Source: Bradyrhizobium sp. SK17
GTDB lineage: Bacteria; Pseudomonadota; Alphaproteobacteria; Rhizobiales; Xanthobacteraceae
Direction of reading: 5' to 3'
Assembly: GCF_002831585.1 (NCBI RefSeq)
Contig: NZ_CP025113.1
Span: 7,455,001 to 7,519,000, forward strand
DNA: 64,000 nt
Below, piece after piece: positions 35,700 through 44,756 of the stretch. Numbering within the stretch: the stretch's first letter is position 1; each line of letters opens with the position of its first letter. Made by a program: the position numbers and the translations under genes. The notes under the pieces were generated by a model that saw nothing but the letters and a program-made list of their open reading frames with translations, searched no databases and had not been told where the DNA came from.

Positions 35700-36640
35700 C
35701 AGAACCGCACCTTGAACAGCTTGATGAAGATGGTCGAGGTGACGATCACCAGGAGCAGGGTGAACAGCGAGATCGTCGAGGCGTAGGGAAAGTCGGCATT
35801 CTTGAAGTAGATGGTGCCGGCGTAGGAGGTCAGCGTCTCCGTGGCGGTGCCTGGTCCGCTATCGGTCATCACCTTGACGTAGTCATAGATACGGAACAGG
35901 TCGACGCCGCGGATCAGGACCGCGAGCGCGATGATCCTGGACAGCATCGGCAGCGTCAGGCGGAAGAAGGCCTGCCTTGGGGTTGCTCCGTCGATCGCGG
36001 CGGCCTCGAACGGCTCCTTCGGCAGAGCGCGCAGCCCGGCGAGCATGATCAGCACCATGAACGGCGTCCACTGCCAGATGTCGGCGAGCAGAACGCCGGC
36101 CAGCGCCGAGTGGCTGGAAGCGAGGATCGGATATTGCGGCGGCCACAGCCCGAGCGACACCAGCCCCATGCTGAGCACGCCGAACGAGCCGTCCAGCATC
36201 AACAGGAACATCATGCCGGTGACCGCGGGCGGCACCACCAGGGGCAGCGTCATCAGCGCGCGGAGCAATCCGTAACCCTTCCGGTCACTGTCGAGCAGCA
36301 GCGCGATGGCGAGGCCGAGGCAGAGTTCGATCAGCAGCGCGATGATCGTGTACATATAGGTGTGGCCGATCGCACCCCACACCCGATCGTCGGCGAACAG
36401 CTTTCCCCAATTCCAGGTCGGGTTGAACACGTTCATCCGGGTGACCGGGTTGCGCTTGAAGAGCGAGAGCCACAGCGCATAGAGCAGCGGATAGACACCG
36501 AACGCCAGCAGCAGCGCGGTGATCGGCGCCAGCCACGGGAACGGGTGTTCCGAGGTCAGAAACCGTGGCCAGACGCTGCGCCGCGTCGTGCCCGATACCG
36601 GCACGTCGACAGCCAGACTCCGCGCATGGTGCGACACCAT
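35699..36640 (-). CDS. CUT1-type ABC transporter permease, MalF-like, module B
   Basis: 313 residues from the preferred ATG at 36640, which has GCGAGGAA upstream; a start at 36658 would add six residues. The first helix is PFPWLAPITALLLAFGVYPLLYALWL, and the EAA loop is EAAAIDGATPRQAFFRLTLPML. KVMTDSGPG replaces the usual TQGGP motif. It is the second gene of the operon after the SorC regulator, with a short gap. Confidence 0.92.
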   Translation of the reverse strand: MVSHHARSLAVDVPVSGTTRRSVWPRFLTSEHPFPWLAPITALLLAFGVYPLLYALWLSLFKRNPVTRMNVFNPTWNWGKLFADDRVWGAIGHTYMYTIIALLIELCLGLAIALLLDSDRKGYGLLRALMTLPLVVPPAVTGMMFLLMLDGSFGVLSMGLVSLGLWPPQYPILASSHSALAGVLLADIWQWTPFMVLIMLAGLRALPKEPFEAAAIDGATPRQAFFRLTLPMLSRIIALAVLIRGVDLFRIYDYVKVMTDSGPGTATETLTSYAGTIYFKNADFPYASTISLFTLLLVIVTSTIFIKLFKVRF

Positions 36641-36707
36641 TGACGTTTCCTCGCGCATCGCTTTTCTCTCGGCGCCGGGCTCTTTCGGCCCAGTTCGCTG
36701 TCTTGTT

Positions 36708-37745
36708 TCAGGGCCGGCGTGATACTCCGGATCGGGGAGACCGGGCCGCGCGTGGCACCAGCGCTCGCGCCGTTGCCACGTCGGTCACCAGAATTGTTGC
36801 GTAGTTGCTGTTGAGCGCGGCGTAGACCGCATCGACCTTGTCGCTGCCGCCGGCAATGCAGATGCGCTCCGGCACGTTGGCGATCTCGTCGAGCGTCAGG
36901 CCGATCATCTGGTTGTCGAGTGCGCCGAGGATCGGCTCGCCTTCCCTGCCGATGAAACGTCCACTGACCACGCCGACGGCGCCACGCGCCAGATACGGCG
37001 CGATGTTCTCGGGCGACATGTAGCCGCTGCGCATCGCGGTGCCGGCATCGTCGACGCTGCCGACGCCGAACAGCACCTTGTTGCTCGACCGAATGATCTT
37101 GAAGGTTTCGACCAGCGCCGGCTCCTGCATGAACAGGCGCTTGATCTGGGCGGTGGAAACGATGCCCGGGGCATGCAGGTTGACGCAGCGCGCGCCAAGC
37201 CGGTTGGCGATATTGGAGGTGCACAGCTCCGGAGAGAATTCCGTGGTGCCGATCGAGCAACCGGTGATCTGGGCGACGGTCACGCCCGGAAGCTTCATTT
37301 CGGGCAACGACGCCGACAGCGCCTGCACCGTGCGCCCCCACGATACGCCGAGCACATCGTCGGGCTGCAGCCGCTCGATCAGAAGCTTCGCGCCGGCCAT
37401 GCCGATCCGCTCATGCACCGGCAAACGGCCGCCGTCATCGGGCACGACGAGACAGCTGGTGAGGCCATATGCGTCGGCCAATTCGCGCGCGAGGCCGATG
37501 GTCTGCAAATGCCGTGACGACACCGCGATCGTGACGATGTTGCGGTCGCGGGCTTCTTGCAGAAAGTTCACGACCGAGGCGCGCGAGACACCGAGTTGAT
37601 CGGCGACCTCTTCCTGCGTCATGCCCTCTTCGTAATAGAGCCACGCCGCCCATACGACAGGATCGCTGTCGAACTCTGCGGGGATCGACAACGCCCTGCG
37701 CTTGATGCGCGGCGGCGTCACCTGGCGTTGCAGCGTCTTGGTCAT
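36708..37745 (-). CDS. SorC/DeoR-family sugar-binding transcriptional regulator, module B
   Basis: 345 residues from the ATG at 37745; a GTG 13 codons earlier is an alternative. The helix-turn-helix lies in PVVWAAWLYYEEGMTQEEVADQLGVSRASVVNFLQEARDR. The effector domain shows VLGVSWGRTVQALSASLP and LFGVGSVDDAGTA, as in other SorC proteins that bind phosphorylated sugars. It is divergent from the AraM-like dehydrogenase gene; the gap has two TTGTCAA palindromes. It leads the minus-strand transporter-kinase operon and probably represses both directions until its sugar phosphate appears. Confidence 0.91.
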   Translation of the reverse strand: MTKTLQRQVTPPRIKRRALSIPAEFDSDPVVWAAWLYYEEGMTQEEVADQLGVSRASVVNFLQEARDRNIVTIAVSSRHLQTIGLARELADAYGLTSCLVVPDDGGRLPVHERIGMAGAKLLIERLQPDDVLGVSWGRTVQALSASLPEMKLPGVTVAQITGCSIGTTEFSPELCTSNIANRLGARCVNLHAPGIVSTAQIKRLFMQEPALVETFKIIRSSNKVLFGVGSVDDAGTAMRSGYMSPENIAPYLARGAVGVVSGRFIGREGEPILGALDNQMIGLTLDEIANVPERICIAGGSDKVDAVYAALNSNYATILVTDVATARALVPRAARSPRSGVSRRP

Positions 37746-37790
37746 CAGCGATCCGGCATCAACGTCGTCGTTCACAAAATGCACATCGTA

Positions 37791-37839
37791 TTGACAATTG
37801 TCAATCAGCCCGATTAATTGCCATCACGATTTGTCAAAT
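37791..37839. promoter_or_regulatory. Palindromic operator pair with built-in TTGACA boxes, module B
   Basis: TTGACAATTGTCAA at 37791-37804 is a perfect 14-bp palindrome, and ATTTG-T-CAAAT at 37829-37839 is a second, shorter one. The TTGTCAA units start 33 bases apart (37798 and 37831), about three helical turns. The first palindrome carries TTGACA on both strands, usable as a -35 box in each direction. At 17-base spacing the -10 candidates are TTAATT (plus) and CATTTT (minus), both weak. It is the likely SorC binding region. Confidence 0.65.
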
Positions 37840-37896
37840 GTCACGATCGGCCGCGACGGCAATGCTGCGGCGCAGGACTTGCCCGGGAATTTGCCG

Positions 37897-39216
37897 ATGT
37901 CACAGCACAACTGGACCGCGCTGATCGACGATCTGGTGGCAGGCCGCTGGATCAATCCGCTCACCGGTGCAGCGGTAAAGGTGCCCTACGACTCCATCGC
38001 GATCGAAGACAGCCTCGAGGGACGCGAGGCCGAACTGGTCGCCGCCTTGAAACTCGGCGATCGCCTTGCTTTGGTCGCCGACGAGGCGACGTATGAGGCA
38101 ATGGGCGCGCGCGTAGCCAAGGCGCTGCGCGAACTCGGTCCGGTCGAGACTGTCGTGCTCGATCATCCCCACGCCGACATGGCCGAGGTCCGTAGCCTGA
38201 CGGAAAAGTTGCGCGCGTTCGATGCGGTCGTTGCGGTCGGCTCCGGCACGGTCAACGACCTCTGCAAATACGTGACGGGCCTGGACGACCGGCGCTATTG
38301 CGTGTTCGCCACCGCCGCCTCGATGAACGGCTACACCTCGTCGACGGCATCGCTCACGCTCGACAGTGGCTTGAAGGTGTCGCTGCCCTCGCACACGCCT
38401 GCGGGCTTCTTCGTCGACCTCAAGGTGTCCGCCGCCGCGCCGCCCTACCTCGCCGCCTCCGGCTTCGCGGATTGCCTCGCCCGTTCGGTCGCGCAGACCG
38501 ACTGGTGGATGTCGCACCGGCTGCTGGGCACCGCCTATTTCCAGGAGCCTTACACGATCCAGGCCGCCGACGAGATCGAGCTCAACAAGCGCGCCGGCAA
38601 TCTGCCAAAGGGTGACATCGAGGCGATGGGATATCTCTATCGCGTGCTGACCCTGTGCGGCCTCGGCATCTCCTTTACCGGCGTTTCGCACCATGGCTCG
38701 ATGGGCGAGCATCAGATCTCGCACTACATCGATTGCTTCGCGGGTGCACGTCATCCCGGCTCCCTGCACGGCCAGCAGGTGGGCATCGCGGCATTGAGCA
38801 TGGCGCGGCTGCAGCAGCAGATGCTCGCCGCAGATCGCCCGCTGTCAGTTCATGCGACGCACATCGATTTGGCCGACATGAAGCGTCGTTTCGGCGCGGA
38901 AGTTGCCCTGCAATGCGAGGCCGAGTTGAAGCAGAAGGCGTTCGACCAGGACGGAGCCATCGCGTTCAACCGCAAGCTGGAGGATGCATGGCCCGAGCTC
39001 CGGCGCGAGCTCTCCGCCTTCACGATTCCGGTTCACGAAATGAAGCGGCTGTTGTCAGCCGCTGGTGGTCCCACGACGGCAACCGAGCTCGGCGTGCCGC
39101 TGGGCTTCTATCGCGAAGCCATCGTGCATTGTCGGGAGATGCGTAACCGCTTTTCCTTCCTCGACATTGCCGCGGATGCCGGAACGCTGGAGGCATTTGC
39201 GCAAGGCGAAAATTGA
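37897..39216 (+). CDS. sn-Glycerol-1-phosphate dehydrogenase-like protein (AraM/EgsA family)
   Basis: 439 residues, somewhat longer than archaeal G1PDH. The NAD-binding motif AVGSGTVNDLCKYV, ATAASMNGYTSSTASLTLDSG and the histidine-rich metal site TGVSHHGSMGEHQISHYIDCF fit the iron-alcohol-dehydrogenase-like G1PDH family. Family members reduce DHAP to sn-glycerol-1-phosphate, and B. subtilis AraM lies in a sugar operon. Here, with an FGGY kinase and a FucA-like aldolase, it more likely oxidises a polyol phosphate. A frame extends upstream, but the ATG at 37897 begins the conserved part. Confidence 0.87.
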   Translation: MSQHNWTALIDDLVAGRWINPLTGAAVKVPYDSIAIEDSLEGREAELVAALKLGDRLALVADEATYEAMGARVAKALRELGPVETVVLDHPHADMAEVRSLTEKLRAFDAVVAVGSGTVNDLCKYVTGLDDRRYCVFATAASMNGYTSSTASLTLDSGLKVSLPSHTPAGFFVDLKVSAAAPPYLAASGFADCLARSVAQTDWWMSHRLLGTAYFQEPYTIQAADEIELNKRAGNLPKGDIEAMGYLYRVLTLCGLGISFTGVSHHGSMGEHQISHYIDCFAGARHPGSLHGQQVGIAALSMARLQQQMLAADRPLSVHATHIDLADMKRRFGAEVALQCEAELKQKAFDQDGAIAFNRKLEDAWPELRRELSAFTIPVHEMKRLLSAAGGPTTATELGVPLGFYREAIVHCREMRNRFSFLDIAADAGTLEAFAQGEN

Positions 39217-39231
39217 TCGGAGGGCCGTGAC

Positions 39232-39957
39232 ATGACTGCAAAGCCGCTCGTCGCCGTGACCGGTGCCAGTTCCGGCATCGGAGAAGCCACCGCCCGCGCC
39301 TTTTCTGAGGCCGGCCATCCCGTCCTGCTGATGGCACGCCGGATCGAACGGCTGGATGCCATGCGCCTGCCCAGTTCGATCTGCCGCAAGGTCGATGTGC
39401 GCGATCGCGCCGCGCTGACCGCCGCCGTGCGGGACGCCGAGGCAGAGTTCGGCCCGGTCGACATGATGTTCGCCAATGCCGGCATTGCCAGGCTCGGGGA
39501 CATCGGCAACCAGGATCCGGCCGACTGGGATGAGATGATAGCGATCAACGTCAACGGCGTCATGAACAGCGTGCATGCCGTGATGGCGGGCATGATGGCG
39601 CGCCGCCACGGCACGCTCGTGATGATGAGCTCGATCGCGGGGCGAAAGGTCTATCCCGACCACACGGTCTATTGCGGTACCAAATTCTTCGTGCACGGGG
39701 TCTCCGAGAGTCTCCGTGAATATCTGTCCGGCTACGACGTCCGGGTTCTCGTCGTTTCGCCCGGCATCATCGAGACCGAGGTGCTGGACGGCGTGAGGGA
39801 TCCGGACACGCTCGCGAACTACAAGGCGAACAAGGCAGCGATCGGCGGCGGCATCGGGGCGGAGCACGTCGCGAAGCTGATCCTCGACGCCTACAACCTG
39901 CCGCAAAACGCGCTGGTGCAGGAGATCTGCATCACGCCGACCCGACAGAAATACTAA
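39232..39957 (+). CDS. SDR-family oxidoreductase
   Basis: 241 residues, classical short-chain dehydrogenase. The cofactor loop is TGASSGIG (10-17), with NAG at about 82-84, Ser133/Ser134 and the catalytic pair Tyr147/Lys151 (YCGTK). It most resembles YdfG/clavaldehyde-type SDRs acting on hydroxy acids or polyols with NADP. It follows the AraM-like gene by 15 bases with GGAGG upstream. It could interconvert the free polyol and ketose, but no substrate can be read from the sequence. Confidence 0.9.
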   Translation: MTAKPLVAVTGASSGIGEATARAFSEAGHPVLLMARRIERLDAMRLPSSICRKVDVRDRAALTAAVRDAEAEFGPVDMMFANAGIARLGDIGNQDPADWDEMIAINVNGVMNSVHAVMAGMMARRHGTLVMMSSIAGRKVYPDHTVYCGTKFFVHGVSESLREYLSGYDVRVLVVSPGIIETEVLDGVRDPDTLANYKANKAAIGGGIGAEHVAKLILDAYNLPQNALVQEICITPTRQKY

Positions 39958-39988
39958 GCGCGCCTGCGCTCGCTTCCAGGAGCCGATC

Positions 39989-40666
39989 ATGACCGACACC
40001 GAACTTCAGCTGCGCGAGGCGATCATCGCGAAGTGCCGCTGGATGAATGCAACCGGGCTGAACCAGGGAACGTCCGGCAACATTTCGGCACGCCATGGCA
40101 ACACCATGCTGATCTCGCCGTCCGCGACGCCATACGATTCCCTTACCCCCGACATGATCGCCGCGATGCCGATCGACGGCGAATACGGATCGTGGAAGGG
40201 GCCGCTCAAGCCCTCCACCGAATGGCGCTTCCATCTCGACATCATGAAGGCCCGGCCGGATGTTGGCGGGATTGTGCACACCCATTCGACCTACGCCACC
40301 GTGCTGGCGATCGCGCGCAAGGAGATTCCGGCGTGCCACTACATGATGGCGGCGTTCGGCGGCATGAACGTCCGTCTCGCCGATTATGCGAGGTTCGGCA
40401 CGGCGGAGCTGTCCGAGTATGCGCTCGCCGCGCTCGAAGGCCGCACGGCCTGCCTGCTCGCCAATCACGGAATGATCGCCACGGGTGCGTCGCTCGACAA
40501 GGCGATGTGGCTCGCCGTCGAGCTCGAGACGATCGCCCGGCAATATTATCTGACGCTGGCAATCGGTGGGCCGGTGCTGTTGAACGAAGCCCAGATCGGC
40601 GAGACTGCCGCCGCCTTCGGCAGTTACGGCGTGCAGGATCCACCAGTCGGAAATTTACAGGCATAG
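39989..40666 (+). CDS. Class II (zinc) aldolase, L-fuculose-1-phosphate aldolase-like
   Basis: 225 residues. It has the FucA layout: GTSGNIS phosphate loop (27-33), catalytic Glu78 (STEWRFH), zinc ligands His97, His99 and His160. It is about 80% identical by hand alignment to residues 1-216 of the module A aldolase at 14656-15414 but lacks that protein's basic tail. FucA-type enzymes release DHAP and an aldehyde from a ketose-1-phosphate. Behind the AraM-like dehydrogenase and SDR, it is the expected cleavage step of module B. Confidence 0.9.
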   Translation: MTDTELQLREAIIAKCRWMNATGLNQGTSGNISARHGNTMLISPSATPYDSLTPDMIAAMPIDGEYGSWKGPLKPSTEWRFHLDIMKARPDVGGIVHTHSTYATVLAIARKEIPACHYMMAAFGGMNVRLADYARFGTAELSEYALAALEGRTACLLANHGMIATGASLDKAMWLAVELETIARQYYLTLAIGGPVLLNEAQIGETAAAFGSYGVQDPPVGNLQA

Positions 40667-40765
40667 CGGCGCCGCCGAGAGGCACCATGTGATCAGCTTG
40701 GCTCCGATCGGAATCCGGACGGAAGAAGCTGCGGCCACGGCACCGCTCGCGGTCGGAGCACGGTC

Positions 40766-41602
40766 ATGAAACGCATCGCCGGGTTACGCGAGATCGCAGA
40801 TCAGTTCGACCTCTTCCTGATCGAGCAGTACGGCGTGCTGCACGACGGCGTCGCCGCCTACCCGCGCACGATCGACGGATTGGCGAAGATCACGGCCTGC
40901 GGCCGAAAGATCATCATCCTGACGAACTCCGGAAAATGCGCGGCAGCAAACCGGGCCGACCTCCACGCGCTGGGTTTTGCCGGCTCTTGCCTGAGCGGCA
41001 TCGTCAGCTCGGGCGACGTGGCCCTGCAATGCGTCAAGAGCGGGGTATTGGGGCCGCCCTTCGCAGCGGGCGCAGCCGTTTGCGTGATCGGCGATCCCGA
41101 CGACCACTATGCCTTTTCGTCGGATGACTTCGAACTGGTCGACCAACCGCAAGACGCCGCCTTTCTGGTGTTTGCCGGATCCGACGTACCGCGGGTCTCG
41201 CTGCGGGCCTATCAAGATGCACTGGCAAGTCCCGCCAGAGCGCACGTGCCGGCGATCTGCATCAACCCGGATATCGCGACGATCCGCCATGGCGAGATCG
41301 TGCCGGCAGCAGGAGCCATCGCGAGGCTCTACGAGGATCTGGGTGGCTCGGTCGAGTATATCGGCAAGCCGCATCTGCTGATCTTCGCCCACGCCGTCGC
41401 AACCGCCGAATTGCGGCCCGGCGCGCGGCTCGTGATGGGCGACAGCCCGCATCATGACGTGGCCGGCGCAAGACCGATGGGACTATCGACGCTTCAGGTC
41501 CAAAGCGAGAATTATCGCCATTTGCCAAAGTGCCAATTACTGCGTCTGTGCGACCGATCCAACGGCGTCCCGGATTTCGTCATCCCGGCCTTCGCGTGGT
41601 GA
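40766..41602 (+). CDS. HAD superfamily class IIA-like protein with Glu in place of the nucleophile, module B
   Basis: 278 residues, paralog of the module A HAD at 26141-26980. Motif II (ILTNSGKC), the lysine motif (YIGKPHLLIFAHAV) and motif IV (VMGDSPHHDVAGA) are conserved, but motif I is LFLIEQYGVLHDG: residue 20 is Glu (codon GAG) where every active HAD phosphatase has the nucleophilic Asp. It is therefore likely non-catalytic as a phosphatase, perhaps a binding or regulatory protein. It follows the aldolase by about 100 bases. The ATG has only a weak upstream GAGCACGG. Confidence 0.84.
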   Translation: MKRIAGLREIADQFDLFLIEQYGVLHDGVAAYPRTIDGLAKITACGRKIIILTNSGKCAAANRADLHALGFAGSCLSGIVSSGDVALQCVKSGVLGPPFAAGAAVCVIGDPDDHYAFSSDDFELVDQPQDAAFLVFAGSDVPRVSLRAYQDALASPARAHVPAICINPDIATIRHGEIVPAAGAIARLYEDLGGSVEYIGKPHLLIFAHAVATAELRPGARLVMGDSPHHDVAGARPMGLSTLQVQSENYRHLPKCQLLRLCDRSNGVPDFVIPAFAW

Positions 41603-41715
41603 ATGCCAGCCGCGACTCGCGCCCGGCTGGGATACCAGTCTGACAGGCTCGCTCCGACGTCATGAATTGTGTATTCAGGTCTGGCGGAACGCCGGGATGT
41701 GGCGAGTCTCACACG

Positions 41716-43143
41716 ATGATCGACGAGAAAGAACTCGAAGAGCGCCTGGTCGCGCTCGAGGCAGCCAAGTCCTGGAGCCCGCGCGTCGTCTCGCGGCTGG
41801 AGACGCTGCTGCGCTCCGGCCCGGACGAGGCGCTGTACCGCATCAATCCGATCCAGTTCGCCAATGAGAAGTCGATTGCGGAGGCAGAGGGGATCGATCT
41901 CTTCCTCCATGCCTGCGTCGCCGGGCTATTCGACATGGATTGGCTCCTGGTGTGTCCGATGTGCTCCGACGTCGTCGAGAGCTTCCGGAGCCTGCGCAAG
42001 CTGCACACGCATTTCCACTGCCATCTCTGTCAAAGCGATTACGACGCTGCGCTTGACGATTACATCACGGTGACGTTCACGGTCTCGCCGGCGGTGCGCG
42101 GCATCCGCTTCCACAAGCCGGAGGCGCTTTCTGCCTGGGATTACGTTTTCCACTACAAGCTGACGTTGGGCGGCCTCATGCCGGACGGGGTGCCGTGGAA
42201 CGAGACCGCCAAAGGCCTGGTGCGGGCGCTCACCCGCATCGAACCGGGTTCGACCGCAAGCCTCGAGGTCGACGCCACCGAAGGCGCGCTGTTCGGCCAG
42301 GATTTCGACAGCGACGCCCAGTTCCTTTTTCCGGTGACGGAGGGAGTAGGCACAACGCTTCCCGGCGTGCCGGTTACGCTCGACCACGGTAGTTGCACAG
42401 CCACTGCCGCAAGCATCGCACCGGGCAAGGTGGTGTTCGAGGTTCACAACGCCGGAAAGCTGCCGGTGGTGTTCGGCATCCTGCAGCTTCCGGCGGAGGC
42501 CTCTGAGCGCCCAAAACTTCGTTTCCCGGCATATCTGTCCGGCAAGCGGCTGCTGATGACCCAAACCTTCCGCGATTTCTTCCGCTCGGAGGTGATCAGC
42601 GCGACCGAAGGCATCGCGGTTCTCGACGTGACGCTGGTGTTCACCGATCTCAAGGGCTCGACCGCGCTCTATGAGCGGATCGGCGACCTCAACGCCTACA
42701 TCCAGGTACAGCGGCACTTCCAGCACCTCCTCGACGTCACGGTCCGGCACAATGGCGCCGTTACCAAGACGATTGGCGACGCCGTGATGGCGGCGTTTTC
42801 GACCGCGGCGGACGCGGTGCAGGCGGCGTTGGAGATGCGCGAGGCGGTCGATGAACTCAATCGCGACCGTTCGCAGCGTGATTTCATCCTCAAGATCGGC
42901 GTGCATCGCGGCGCCTCGATCGCGGTCACGCTCAACGAGCGGCTCGATTATTTCGGCCAGACGGTGAATATCGCCGCACGGGTGCAGAACCTCGCCGATG
43001 GCGACGAGATCTGCATCACCGAGGACGTTCACCGCGCACCTGAAGTGGCCGAGATCATCGCGCCATACCCGGTGACAAGGAGTGAGGCCGAGCTCAAGGG
43101 CGTCAGCAAGGCGATGCCGGTCTATCATCTGGCCAGGGCATGA
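41716..43143 (+). CDS. Class III adenylate/guanylate cyclase with N-terminal DUF5939-like, Cys/His-containing domain
   Basis: 475 residues. Residues up to about 300 form an N-terminal domain with CPMCSDVVESF...HCHLCQSDYD, two CxxC-type pairs that look like a zinc ribbon. The C-terminal cyclase domain has both metal aspartates (VFTDLKGST and KTIGDAVMAAF), the substrate segment LDYFGQTVNIAARVQ with the transition-state Asn/Arg, and DGDEICIT. All catalytic residues seem present, so it should make cAMP (or cGMP) in the cytosol. It is a stand-alone gene after module B. The zinc-ribbon-like module may sense metal or redox state; that is inference. Confidence 0.88.
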   Translation: MIDEKELEERLVALEAAKSWSPRVVSRLETLLRSGPDEALYRINPIQFANEKSIAEAEGIDLFLHACVAGLFDMDWLLVCPMCSDVVESFRSLRKLHTHFHCHLCQSDYDAALDDYITVTFTVSPAVRGIRFHKPEALSAWDYVFHYKLTLGGLMPDGVPWNETAKGLVRALTRIEPGSTASLEVDATEGALFGQDFDSDAQFLFPVTEGVGTTLPGVPVTLDHGSCTATAASIAPGKVVFEVHNAGKLPVVFGILQLPAEASERPKLRFPAYLSGKRLLMTQTFRDFFRSEVISATEGIAVLDVTLVFTDLKGSTALYERIGDLNAYIQVQRHFQHLLDVTVRHNGAVTKTIGDAVMAAFSTAADAVQAALEMREAVDELNRDRSQRDFILKIGVHRGASIAVTLNERLDYFGQTVNIAARVQNLADGDEICITEDVHRAPEVAEIIAPYPVTRSEAELKGVSKAMPVYHLARA

Positions 43144-43214
43144 TCCGGAATCTCGTCATTCTTCGGAGCCGCTGCTGGATAAGCCAACCAGACGTTCGAA
43201 ACGCAGCCGGCGCA

Positions 43215-44756
43215 TCACCCCCCCTCGGCGGAGAGGAACAGGCGATAGGCCGGGTTTTCGCTCTCATTCCAGTAGGGATAGCCGAGCGCATCCAGCGCCT
43301 GAACGAACCGGGCGCGCTCCTGCGGCTTGACTTCGATCCCCGCCAGGATGCGTCCGTAGTCGGCGCCGTGGTTTCGGTAGTGGAACAGCGAGATGTTCCA
43401 ATCCGGCGCCAGACTCTCGAGGAATTTCAGCAGCGCACCCGGGCGCTCTGGAAACTCGAAGCGATAGATCACCTCGTCCTTGAGCAGCGGCGCGCGGCCG
43501 CCCACCATGTAGCGCACATGGTCCTTGGCCATCTCGTTCTCGCTGAGATCGAGGATCGGATAGCCTTCGCGACGCAGCAACTCCATCACCTCCCGCTTCT
43601 CGGCCTCGCCGCGGCTCAAGGCGATGCCGACGAAGAGTTGCGCCGGCGCGGTGGTCTCGGCAAAGCGGTAGTTGAATTCAGTGATGGCCCGCGAGCCGAG
43701 GATGCGGATGAAGTGCCGATAGCTGCCAGGCTTCTCCGGTACGGTCACCGCCAGCAGCGCCTCGCGATGCTCGCCGACCTCGGCGCGATCGGCGATGGTG
43801 CGGAGCCGGTCGAAATTCAGATTGGCCCCGCTGTTGACGGCGATCAGGCTGCCCTCGCTCAGCGCGCCGCGCTCGGCATAAGCCTTCAGCCCGGCAAGCG
43901 CCAACGCTCCGGACGGCTCGGCAACCGATCGCATGTCGTCGAAGATGTCCTTGATCGCCGCGCACATGGCGTCGGTGTCCACCGTGATCACCTCGTCGAG
44001 CATGTCGCGGCAGAGCCGGAACGTCTCCGAACCCACCTTGCGCACCGCGACGCCGTCGGCGAACAATCCGACCTGATCCAGCGCGACGAGGTCGCCCTTG
44101 GCGAGCGCCGCCGCCATCGACGCGGCGTCCGCCGGCTCGACGCCGACGACCTTGATCGAGGGATTGAGGAACTTCACGAACGCAGCCACGCCTGCCGCCA
44201 GACCGCCGCCGCCGATCGGCACGAAGATCGCCTCGATCGGATCGGGATGCTGCCGCAGGATCTCCATCCCGACGGTGCCCTGGCCGGCGATCACATCGGG
44301 ATCGTCGAACGGATGCACGAAGGTCAGGCCGCGGGCGACCTCGATCTCCCGGGCCTTGGCTTGTGCGTCGTCGAACGCGTCGCCATGCAGGACAACATCG
44401 CCGCCCAAGCGCCGCACGGCTTCAACCTTGATCGCGGGTGTCGTCCGCGGCATCACGATCGTTGCGGGAATACCGAGCTTGCGCGCCGACAGCGCCACGC
44501 CCTGGGCATGATTGCCGGCCGATGCGCAGATCACCCCCAGCCTTCGCTGCGCATCCGGCAGCCTGACGATCTTGTTGTAGGCACCGCGGATCTTGAACGA
44601 GAAGATCGGCTGCAAATCCTCCCGCTTCAACAACACCGTCCGTGACAGGCGCTCCGTCAGCCGCGGCATCGGATCGAGCGGCGTCTCGACCGCAACGTCG
44701 TAGACGCGGGCGGTCAGGATGCTTTGGGCGTAGTCGCGGAGTGCGCTTGCGGTCAT
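43215..44756 (-). CDS. ilvA: Threonine ammonia-lyase, biosynthetic type
   Basis: 513 residues, matching the long biosynthetic IlvA with two C-terminal ACT-like domains. The PLP lysine is Lys55 in FSFKIRGAYN. The serine/threonine dehydratase core continues with CASAGNHAQGVALSA and the glycine-rich PIGGGGLAAGVA loop. Two regulatory repeats follow (EHREALLAVTVPEKPGSYRHFI and YRFEFPERPGALLKFLESL), which bind isoleucine and valine in the family. It converts threonine to 2-oxobutanoate, the first committed step to isoleucine. The start at 44756 is set by homology to the IlvA N-terminus. Confidence 0.93.
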   Translation of the reverse strand: MTASALRDYAQSILTARVYDVAVETPLDPMPRLTERLSRTVLLKREDLQPIFSFKIRGAYNKIVRLPDAQRRLGVICASAGNHAQGVALSARKLGIPATIVMPRTTPAIKVEAVRRLGGDVVLHGDAFDDAQAKAREIEVARGLTFVHPFDDPDVIAGQGTVGMEILRQHPDPIEAIFVPIGGGGLAAGVAAFVKFLNPSIKVVGVEPADAASMAAALAKGDLVALDQVGLFADGVAVRKVGSETFRLCRDMLDEVITVDTDAMCAAIKDIFDDMRSVAEPSGALALAGLKAYAERGALSEGSLIAVNSGANLNFDRLRTIADRAEVGEHREALLAVTVPEKPGSYRHFIRILGSRAITEFNYRFAETTAPAQLFVGIALSRGEAEKREVMELLRREGYPILDLSENEMAKDHVRYMVGGRAPLLKDEVIYRFEFPERPGALLKFLESLAPDWNISLFHYRNHGADYGRILAGIEVKPQERARFVQALDALGYPYWNESENPAYRLFLSAEGG

